From: Amycolatopsis umgeniensis
GTDB lineage: Bacteria > Actinomycetota > Actinomycetes > Mycobacteriales > Pseudonocardiaceae
Length of the DNA: 64,000 nt
NCBI RefSeq assembly: GCF_014205155.1
Contig: NZ_JACHMX010000001.1
Span: 5,642,001 to 5,706,000 of the forward strand
Direction of reading: 5' to 3'
Shown: positions 32,970 to 39,621 of the stretch, in pieces
Layout: every line of letters starts with the position of its first letter
Numbering within the stretch: position 1 is the stretch's first letter
Notes under the pieces: model-generated
Told to the model about the DNA's origin: nothing
What the model saw: the letters and a program-made list of their open reading frames with translations, nothing else
The model's database searches: none
Made by a program: the position numbers and the translations under genes

Positions 32970-33713
32970 TTAAGGGGCCAGAAGGTCTAAATGCACGTCC
33001 GCCAGCCGGTCTATCGCTTCGAGGATGTGCTCCTCGGTGAGCTTCCTGGCCAGCTCACCGTCGCCCAAGGCGATGGCGGCGGTGATCGCGCGGTGTTCGG
33101 CGTAGGCGTTCTCCCGGGTGCCGTGCGGCTCGAGCGGCAGCCACAGCAGCCCGCCTCGCTCACTCTGCAACTGCACTTCTTCCCTGGTCAGTCGCGGCGA
33201 CTGCGCGGCCGCGGCGACTTCGAGGTGGAACTGACGCTCGGCGCGCGAGGCCTCCGCGCCGGTCGCGACGCGGATGTCCTCTGTCGCCAGCTCGAGCCGC
33301 TCGATGTCCTCGGGCGAACTCCGCTCGGCGGCGAGTTTGGCGGCGGCGCCGGCGATGGCGAGATAGTGGTCGCCGACGTCGCGCAGATCCGACAGCGAAA
33401 CCGTGCGAAGGCGTTCTCGCCATGAAGCAGCCGAAGGATCCACAGGCGTCTTCACAAAGCTTCCGCCGCCTCGGCCGCGTCGCGTCTCGACGAGCCCTTG
33501 CTGTCGCAGGGCCACGAGCGCTTCGCGAACCGTCACGGTGGAGACGCCGAACTGAGCGGCCAGTTCGGCTTCGCTCGGCAGCTGTTCCGAGTCGGCCAGC
33601 AGTCCGAGCGTGATGGCGTCGACCAGCCTCGCGGTGACCGCTTCCGCCCGGCCGATCTGGTCGAGTGGCGCGAACATCGCTGACCGCGCGCTGTGCGACA
33701 TCCCCTTACGCAT
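32970..33713 (-). CDS. GntR/FadR-family (FCD) regulator
   Basis: A 247-residue repressor-type protein. Residues 20-85 form the winged helix (EAVTARLVDAITLGLLADSE, PSEAELAAQFGVSTVTVREA, GRGGGSFV). Residues 100-235 are the FCD ligand domain (DVGDHYLAIAGAAAKLAAER, then H, E and the ENAYAEHRAITAAI metal-binding His). It is divergent from the aminobutyraldehyde dehydrogenase and transporter operon, its likely target, and is followed by the cache protein. The ATG at 33711-33713 is used; a second ATG lies four codons later. Confidence 0.87.
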   Translation of the reverse strand: MRKGMSHSARSAMFAPLDQIGRAEAVTARLVDAITLGLLADSEQLPSEAELAAQFGVSTVTVREALVALRQQGLVETRRGRGGGSFVKTPVDPSAASWRERLRTVSLSDLRDVGDHYLAIAGAAAKLAAERSSPEDIERLELATEDIRVATGAEASRAERQFHLEVAAAAQSPRLTREEVQLQSERGGLLWLPLEPHGTRENAYAEHRAITAAIALGDGELARKLTEEHILEAIDRLADVHLDLLAP

Positions 33714-33775
33714 GGTGGCCTTTCGCCCGTACCGCTACCCGATGGAACCAATCTTGCCCCATCGTCTTGTCATTT

Positions 33776-33795
33776 AACATCTGGACTTATATGTT
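33776..33795. promoter_or_regulatory. Candidate GntR operator
   Basis: AACAT-N10-ATGTT within an AT-rich stretch of the 164-bp gap between the GntR gene and the aldehyde dehydrogenase gene. The half-sites extend partly (TTTAACAT, ATGTTTTA). Position fits an operator for the divergent pair; the exact GntR motif is not known. Confidence 0.35.
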
Positions 33796-33818
33796 TTAGC
33801 TCCCTCGTCGCCCCACAA

Positions 33819-33843
33819 GGGAGCAAGGGACCTTTGCTATCGC
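33819..33843 (+). repeat. 25-bp GCAAGGGACCTTTGC repeat, single arm
   Basis: Exact copy of 35354-35378, and of 14043-14067 on the other strand. It lies in the leader of the aldehyde dehydrogenase gene, ending 34 bp before its GTG. Self-complementary core AGCAAGGGACCTTTGCT could form a small hairpin in the mRNA. Confidence 0.8.
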
Positions 33844-33877
33844 CTCACGCCCCCAGGCCCAGTAGCCAGGAGCTCTC

Positions 33878-35299
33878 GTGCAGCAGTTGAAGCACTTCAT
33901 CGGCGGTGAGTACACCGGATCCGCGTCGGGCGAGGTCGCCGACATCGTCGATCCCGTCACCGGCCGCCCGTATCGCACCGCCTCCGTCGCGGGACCCGAG
34001 GACGTCGACCGCGCGCTGAAGGTCGCGGCCGCCGCCTTCGAAGAATGGCGAGAGACCACGCCCGCGCGGAGACAGCTCGCGTTGCTGAAAATCGCCGACG
34101 CCGTCGAAGCGCGCGCCGAAGGCCTCGTGCTCGTCGAATCGGCGAACACCGGCAAGCCGATCGCGCTGACCGCGACCGAAGAACTGCCGATGATCGTCGA
34201 CCAGTTGCGGTTCTTCGCGGGTGCCGCGCGTGTCCTGGAAGGACGGTCGGCGGGCGAGTACATGGAAGGGCATACCTCTTTCGTCCGCCGAGAACCGATC
34301 GGCGTGTGCGCGCAGGTTACGCCGTGGAACTACCCGCTCCTCATGGCGGTCTGGAAGATCGCTCCCGCGCTCGCCGCGGGGAACACCGTGGTGCTCAAAC
34401 CGGCCGACACGACACCCGCGTCGACCCTGCTCTTCGCCGAGATCTGCGCCGAATTCCTGCCGCCCGGTGTGCTCAACGTGATCTGCGGCGACCGCGACAC
34501 CGGACGAGCGCTCGTCGAGCACGAGATCCCCGCGATGGTGTCCATCACCGGCTCCGTGCGCGCCGGGATCGAAGTCGCCGCCTCGGCGGCGAAGGACGTG
34601 AAGCGCGTACATCTCGAGCTCGGCGGTAAAGCGCCCGTAGTGGTCTTCGCCGACGCAGACATCGAAGCGGCCGCGGAAGGCATCGCCGCCGCCGGATACT
34701 TCAACGCGGGCCAGGACTGCACCGCGGCGACCCGCGTCCTGGTCGACGGCGAGGTCCACGACGCGTTCGTCGAGGCGCTCATCAGGCAGGCGCGGGCGAC
34801 CACCACCGGCAAACCCGACGACAAGTCGGTCAGCTACGGGCCGCTCAACAACGCCGCGCAACTCGAAAGGGTCGCTGGTTTCGTCGATCGGCTTCCCTCG
34901 CACGCGACAGTCCACTGTGGAGGTAAAAGGTATGGGGACGAGGGTTACTTCTACGCGCCGACGGTGATCTCCGGTGTCCGTCAGGACGACGAGATCAGCC
35001 AGACGGAGGTCTTCGGCCCGGTCATCACCGTCCAGCGGTTCGGCTCCGAAGCCGAAGCGCTCGCCGCGGCCAACGGCGTCGACTACGCGCTCGCGTCCTC
35101 GGTGTGGACCACCGACCACCAGCGGGCGATGCGGCTGGCCGGGAAGCTCGATTTCGGCTGCGTGTGGATCAACACGCATATCCCGCTGGTCGCCGAAATG
35201 CCGCATGGCGGCTTCAAGAAGTCCGGCTACGGCAAGGACCTCTCGCTCTACGGCCTCGAGGACTACACCCGCGTCAAGCACGTGATGAGCGCGTTGTGA
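33878..35299 (+). CDS. Gamma-aminobutyraldehyde dehydrogenase
   Basis: A 473-residue aldehyde dehydrogenase. Marks: VTPWNYPLLMAVWKIAPALA, LELGGKAPVVVF (Glu), FNAGQDCTAATR (active-site Cys), and NTHIPLVAEMPHGGFKKSGYG near the end. The last two match the PatD/YdcW group that oxidises 4-aminobutyraldehyde (from putrescine) to GABA. Starts at GTG 33878 with CCAGGAG five bases before. First gene of an operon with a polyamine-type ABC transporter, the same set as E. coli ydcSTUVW. Confidence 0.85.
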   Translation: MQQLKHFIGGEYTGSASGEVADIVDPVTGRPYRTASVAGPEDVDRALKVAAAAFEEWRETTPARRQLALLKIADAVEARAEGLVLVESANTGKPIALTATEELPMIVDQLRFFAGAARVLEGRSAGEYMEGHTSFVRREPIGVCAQVTPWNYPLLMAVWKIAPALAAGNTVVLKPADTTPASTLLFAEICAEFLPPGVLNVICGDRDTGRALVEHEIPAMVSITGSVRAGIEVAASAAKDVKRVHLELGGKAPVVVFADADIEAAAEGIAAAGYFNAGQDCTAATRVLVDGEVHDAFVEALIRQARATTTGKPDDKSVSYGPLNNAAQLERVAGFVDRLPSHATVHCGGKRYGDEGYFYAPTVISGVRQDDEISQTEVFGPVITVQRFGSEAEALAAANGVDYALASSVWTTDHQRAMRLAGKLDFGCVWINTHIPLVAEMPHGGFKKSGYGKDLSLYGLEDYTRVKHVMSAL

Positions 35300-35319
35300 C
35301 GACCACCGAAAGGCACGCC

Positions 35320-36414
35320 ATGCCTCATCAAGCGCCCACCGCCTCCGCCGAGGGGGAGCAAGGGACCTTTGCTATCGCCTCCGGTGGCGGTGGTGAGCCC
35401 GCCATCCGGCTGCGCGGGCTGCGCAAGGAGTTCGGCCAGGTCCACGCGGTCGACGGCGTCGACCTCGACATCCCGCCCGGCGAGTTCTTCTCGATGCTCG
35501 GCCCGTCCGGTTCCGGCAAGACGACCGTGCTCCGCATGATCGCCGGCTTCGAACTGCCGACGGCGGGCACGATCGAACTCCACGGCCGCGACGTCAGCCG
35601 TCTCGCGCCGTTCGACCGCGACGTCAACACGGTCTTCCAGGACTACGCGCTCTTCCCGCATATGACGGTGCGCCAGAACGTCGAGTACGGCCTTCGGGTG
35701 AAACGCGTCCCCCGCGCGGAGCGGCGTCAGCGTGCGAAGGAAGCCCTCGACACGGTGAGACTCGGCGAGTTCGGCGAGCGCAAACCCGACCAGCTCTCCG
35801 GCGGCCAGCGTCAACGGGTCGCCCTCGCCAGGGCCCTGGTCAACCGGCCGAAGGTGCTCCTGCTCGACGAACCGCTCGGCGCGCTCGACCTGAAACTGCG
35901 CCACACCATGCAGACCGAGCTCAAGCAGATCCAGCGCGACGTCGGCATCACCTTCATCTTCGTCACCCACGACCAGGACGAGGCGTTGACGATGAGCGAC
36001 CGCATCGCGGTGTTCAACGAAGGCCGCATCGAACAGGTCGGCTCGCCGGTCGAGGTGTACGAACGGCCCGCGTCGGCGTTCGTCGCCGGATTCGTCGGCA
36101 CCTCGAATCTGCTCAGCGGGGGCGGCGCCGAAAACATCATCGGCAAACCCGGTGTCTTCAGCATCCGCCCCGAAAAGATCCGCATCGACGCCGATCTCTC
36201 GAACTCCGCGGCGGTCGGCGAGACCAGCGCGACCGGCACGGTCACCGACACCGTCTACGCCGGCGCGACCGTGCGTTACGAGGTCACGCTCGACGCCGGT
36301 GGCCAGCTCTCCGTGGTCCGGCAGAACACCGCCGAGCCCGCGGACTTCGAGGGCGGCCGCGTCCGCCTGAGCTGGCGGCACGAACACAGTTTCCGCGTCC
36401 CCGAAGCCGGTTAG
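35320..36414 (+). CDS. PotA-type ABC transporter ATPase (polyamine)
   Basis: A 364-residue ABC ATPase. Walker A GPSGSGKTT, Q-loop FQDYALFPHM, signature LSGGQRQR, Walker B LLLDEPLGALD, H-loop VTHDQDEALTM; the last 110 residues are a TOBE regulatory domain. It drives uptake by the two permeases downstream. ATG at 35320 with GAAAGG upstream. Residues 12-20 (GEQGTFAIA) are encoded by the 25-bp dispersed repeat at 35354-35378, and no start codon lies between it and the ATPase core (residue 28), so the repeat is part of the protein. Confidence 0.9.
   Translation: MPHQAPTASAEGEQGTFAIASGGGGEPAIRLRGLRKEFGQVHAVDGVDLDIPPGEFFSMLGPSGSGKTTVLRMIAGFELPTAGTIELHGRDVSRLAPFDRDVNTVFQDYALFPHMTVRQNVEYGLRVKRVPRAERRQRAKEALDTVRLGEFGERKPDQLSGGQRQRVALARALVNRPKVLLLDEPLGALDLKLRHTMQTELKQIQRDVGITFIFVTHDQDEALTMSDRIAVFNEGRIEQVGSPVEVYERPASAFVAGFVGTSNLLSGGGAENIIGKPGVFSIRPEKIRIDADLSNSAAVGETSATGTVTDTVYAGATVRYEVTLDAGGQLSVVRQNTAEPADFEGGRVRLSWRHEHSFRVPEAG
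35354..35378 (+). repeat. 25-bp GCAAGGGACCTTTGC repeat inside a coding start
   Basis: Identical to 33819-33843. Lies in codons 12-20 of the ABC ATPase gene and reads through without a stop. The two copies flank the aldehyde dehydrogenase gene as direct repeats 1.5 kb apart. Confidence 0.85.
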
Positions 36415-36453
36415 CGACGCGCCTGCTCACGACCCACCTCACCGCCACCTTGA

Positions 36454-36508
36454 TGTCGCGAAAGCCACTTTCGGGACATCAGACGTCCCGAAAGTGGCCT
36501 TCGCGACA
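36454..36508. repeat. Palindrome with GGGACGTCTGATGTCCC core
   Basis: Arms 36454-36477 and 36485-36508, 24 bp with one mismatch, loop 7 bases. Outer arm holds CGCGAAAGCCACTTTCG. The centre (minus strand GGGACGTCTGATGTCCC) has the same pattern as the elements at 55667 and 55730. It lies between the ATPase and binding-protein genes and may uncouple their expression. Confidence 0.75.
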
Positions 36509-36585
36509 CCCGAAACCGACACCCAGCGACCCGACGCCTCTGCCTCACCCCTCAAGTAGCCCTCCCAGCACCGAAAGGTTGTTCA

Positions 36586-37791
36586 ATGAAGAACAGGAAA
36601 CTCGCGCTCGCCGGGCTGCTCGGCGCCGGGCTGCTCGTGGCCGCCTGCGGAACCTCCGGATCCGATTCGACCGCCGCCGCGCCCGGCGGACAGGGCTTCA
36701 CCCCGCCGAAACTCGACGCCCTCGCCCAGCTCGGTCAGCCGGAAGGCCAGGTCAACGTGCTCGCCTGGCCGGGCTACGCGGAGAACGGCTCCAACGACCC
36801 GGCCGTCGACTGGGTCACCGGCTTCGAGAAGGAGACCGGCTGCAAGGTCAACGTCAAGGCGTTCGGCACCTCCGACGAGGCCGTGAGCCTGATGAAGACC
36901 GGACAGTACGACGTCATCTCCGCCTCCGGTGACGCTTCGTTGCGGCTCATCGCCTCCGGCGACGTCGAACCGGTGAACACCGCGCTCGTGCCGAACTACG
37001 CGGACGTCTTCGACTTCCTCAAGAACCGCCCGTGGAACAGCGTGAACAACGTGGCCTACGGCGTGCCGCACGGCTGGGGCGCGAACCTGCTCACCTGGCG
37101 GACCGACAAGGTGACCCCGGCGCCGACGTCGTGGTCGGTGATGTTCGACGCGAACAGCCCGTACAAGGGCAAGATCTCCGCCTACGACTCGCCGATCTAC
37201 ATCGCCGACGCCGCGCTGTACCTCCAGACGCACAAGCCCGAACTCGGCATCAAGAACCCGTACGCCTTGGACGACAAGCAGTTCCAGGCCGCCGTCGAAC
37301 TGCTCAAGCAGCAGCGTCCGATGGTGGGGGAGTACTGGTCGGACTACCTCAAGGAAAGCCAGGCGCTCAAGAGTGGCGACGCCGTCGTCGGCACCGCCTG
37401 GCAGGTGACGGTGAACCTGACCAAGAGCGAGGGCGCGCCGGTCGAATCCGTGCTGCCGTCCGAAGGCGCGACGGGCTGGTCGGACACCTGGATGGTGTCG
37501 GCGAAGTCGCCGCACAAGACGTGCTCCTACAAGTGGCTGAACCACATCGTCAGCCCGAAGGCCAACGCTCAGGTCGCCGAGTACTTCGGCGAGTCGCCCT
37601 CGAACCCCAAGGCGTGCGCCGAAACCAAGGAGAAGGCGCACTGCGACACCTACCACGCCGGTGACGCCGCGTACGCCGCGAAGATCCAGTACTGGACGAC
37701 GCCGATCGCGCAGTGCCTCGACGGCCGCACCGACGTCAAGTGCAAGGACTACGGCGAGTGGACGCGCGCCTGGACCGAGATCAAGGGCTGA
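36586..37791 (+). CDS. PotD-type polyamine-binding lipoprotein
   Basis: A 401-residue extracellular solute-binding protein. Residues 1-21 are a lipoprotein signal with lipobox LVAAC (lipid on C21). The fold matches PotD/YdcS: NVLAWPGYAENG, GFEKETGCKVNVKAFGTSDE, YDVISASGDASLRLI and VAYGVPHGWGANLLTW. It delivers putrescine or a related amine to the permeases. An independent transcript is possible given the palindrome upstream and a hairpin downstream (37804-37846), a common way to make the binding protein in excess. Confidence 0.88.
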   Translation: MKNRKLALAGLLGAGLLVAACGTSGSDSTAAAPGGQGFTPPKLDALAQLGQPEGQVNVLAWPGYAENGSNDPAVDWVTGFEKETGCKVNVKAFGTSDEAVSLMKTGQYDVISASGDASLRLIASGDVEPVNTALVPNYADVFDFLKNRPWNSVNNVAYGVPHGWGANLLTWRTDKVTPAPTSWSVMFDANSPYKGKISAYDSPIYIADAALYLQTHKPELGIKNPYALDDKQFQAAVELLKQQRPMVGEYWSDYLKESQALKSGDAVVGTAWQVTVNLTKSEGAPVESVLPSEGATGWSDTWMVSAKSPHKTCSYKWLNHIVSPKANAQVAEYFGESPSNPKACAETKEKAHCDTYHAGDAAYAAKIQYWTTPIAQCLDGRTDVKCKDYGEWTRAWTEIKG

Positions 37792-37803
37792 CCTCCCGAA
37801 ACT

Positions 37804-37846
37804 CCGGGAGCGGCTGGTGGTGCCCCCCAACGCCGGCCGCTCCCGG
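37804..37846 (+). promoter_or_regulatory. Intercistronic hairpin after the binding-protein gene
   Basis: CCGGGAGCGGC (37804-37814) pairs perfectly with 37836-37846, loop 21 bases. No T-tract follows. It probably protects the 3' end of the binding-protein mRNA or weakens read-through to the permeases. Confidence 0.5.
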
Positions 37847-37872
37847 TCCCATCCCCGCCCGTAGGTGGAAAA

Positions 37873-38757
37873 ATGACGACCACACTCGAATCGCCGAGGC
37901 GGAAAGCCTCCGCCTTCCTGTACCGCAAACCCAGGCTGCGACTGGGCCTGCTGCTGTCCGCGCCGGCGCTGTGGCTCGGCCTCGCATACCTCGGCGCGCT
38001 GGCCGCGTTGTTCGTGACCGCGTTCTGGCACACAGACGTCTTCACCGGCCAGGTGGTGACCGAATGGTCGCTCGACAACTTCGCCATGCTGTTCAGCGAC
38101 GCGGTGTACCGCACGATCACCTTCCGGACGGTCGGGATCGCCGCGCTCGTCACCGTGATCACCGCGGTCCTCGCCTTCCCGATGGCCTTCTACATGGCCA
38201 AATTCGCCTCGCCGAGGGCACGACGGCTCCTGGTGATCGCGGTGATGACCCCGCTGTGGGCGAGTTACCTGGTGAAGGCCTACGCGTGGCGGAGCATGTT
38301 GTCCGGCAACGGGGTCCTGCACTGGCTGCTGAACCCGTTCGGCCTCGACACCCCCGGCTACGGCGTGCTCGCGACCGTGATCACCCTTTCGTATCTGTGG
38401 TTGCCGTACATGATCCTGCCGATCTACGCGGGACTCGAGCGGCTGCCGAACTCCTTGGTGGACGCCTCGGGCGACCTCGGCGCGCGGCCGTTCAGGACCT
38501 TCCGCTCGGTGGTGCTCCCGGTGACGTTCCCGGCCGTCGTCGCCGGGTCGATCTTCACGTTCTCGTTGTCACTGGGCGACTACATCGCGGTGAAGATCGT
38601 CGGCGGCACGTCGCAGATGCTCGGCAACGTCGTCTACGACAACATCGGCGCGGCCAACAACCTGCCGTTCGCGGCGACCGTCGCGACCGTTCCCGTGGTG
38701 ATCATGCTCGCCTACCTCGCCGCCGTGCGCCGCACGGGCGCGCTGGACAACCTGTAG
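37873..38757 (+). CDS. PotB-type ABC permease
   Basis: A 294-residue permease with six spans. The cytoplasmic coupling loop carries the EAA motif (LVDASGDLGARPFRTFRSVVLPVTFPAVVAG). The opening LSAPALWLGLAYLGALAALFVTAF is typical of PotB/YdcU. Pairs with the next permease to form the channel. GGTGG lies just before the ATG. Confidence 0.88.
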   Translation: MTTTLESPRRKASAFLYRKPRLRLGLLLSAPALWLGLAYLGALAALFVTAFWHTDVFTGQVVTEWSLDNFAMLFSDAVYRTITFRTVGIAALVTVITAVLAFPMAFYMAKFASPRARRLLVIAVMTPLWASYLVKAYAWRSMLSGNGVLHWLLNPFGLDTPGYGVLATVITLSYLWLPYMILPIYAGLERLPNSLVDASGDLGARPFRTFRSVVLPVTFPAVVAGSIFTFSLSLGDYIAVKIVGGTSQMLGNVVYDNIGAANNLPFAATVATVPVVIMLAYLAAVRRTGALDNL

Positions 38758-38766
38758 GAGCGCGCG

Positions 38767-39573
38767 ATGCGGCTTTCCCGGACGACCAAATACCTGCTGC
38801 TGGCGGCGCTGGTCCTCGGCCTCGCGGTCATCTACTTCCCGCTGCTGGTGGTGCTGCTCAACTCCTTCAACGCGGACACCACCTTCGGCTGGCCGCCGTC
38901 GAGCTTCACCCTCGAGTGGTGGGGACGAGCGGCGGAGAACGAAGGCGCGCTGAACGCGCTGGGCACGAGTGTCCAAGCAGGACTCGCGGCGACCGCGATC
39001 GCCTTGGTACTGGGCACGATGGCGGCGTTCGCCTTGCAGAAGTACCGCTTCTTCGGCCGCAATCAGGTGTCGCTGCTGATCATCCTGCCGATCGCGCTGC
39101 CCGGCATCGTCACCGGTATCGCGCTGAACAACGCCTTCCGCACGATCCTCGGCATCGACCTCGGCCTGTTCACCGCGATCGTCGCGCACGCGACGTTCTG
39201 CATCGTGGTGGTGTTCAACAACGTCGTCGCGCGCCTGCGGCGGATGGGCGGCAACCTCGAAGAGGCGTCGATGGACCTCGGCGCCGACGGGCTCACGACG
39301 TTCCGGCTGGTGACGTTCCCGATGCTGCGTTCGGCCCTGCTGGCCGGTGGACTGCTCGCTTTCGCGCTGTCGTTCGACGAAATCATCGTCACCACCTTCA
39401 CCCTCGGCACCGGGCTGGAGACCTTGCCGATCTGGATCCTGAACAACTTGTTCCGGCCGAACCAGGCACCGATCGTCAACGTCGTGGCGGCGGTCCTGAT
39501 CCTGGCGTCGACGATCCCGGTCTATTTGGCGCAACGGCTTTCCGGTGACACCACTTCGGGTGGACGGCTGTAA
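38767..39573 (+). CDS. PotC-type ABC permease
   Basis: A 268-residue permease with six spans; opening LLAALVLGLAVIYFPLLVVLLNSFNAD and EAA loop LEEASMDLGADGLTTFRLVTFPML are those of PotC/YdcV. Follows PotB by 9 bp. Last gene of the uptake and oxidation operon, closed by the strong hairpin at 39578-39613. Confidence 0.88.
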   Translation: MRLSRTTKYLLLAALVLGLAVIYFPLLVVLLNSFNADTTFGWPPSSFTLEWWGRAAENEGALNALGTSVQAGLAATAIALVLGTMAAFALQKYRFFGRNQVSLLIILPIALPGIVTGIALNNAFRTILGIDLGLFTAIVAHATFCIVVVFNNVVARLRRMGGNLEEASMDLGADGLTTFRLVTFPMLRSALLAGGLLAFALSFDEIIVTTFTLGTGLETLPIWILNNLFRPNQAPIVNVVAAVLILASTIPVYLAQRLSGDTTSGGRL

Positions 39574-39577
39574 AAGA

Positions 39578-39613
39578 AAACGCCGGTGTGGCTCGAAAGC
39601 CACACCGGCGTTT
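39578..39613. terminator. Two-way terminator
   Basis: A perfect 16-bp stem, AAACGCCGGTGTGGCT with its complement, and a CGAA tetraloop. A-rich on the left and T-rich on the right, so it can work as an intrinsic terminator on both strands, between convergent genes ending at 39573 and 39622. Confidence 0.9.
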
Positions 39614-39621
39614 CCGGTCAC

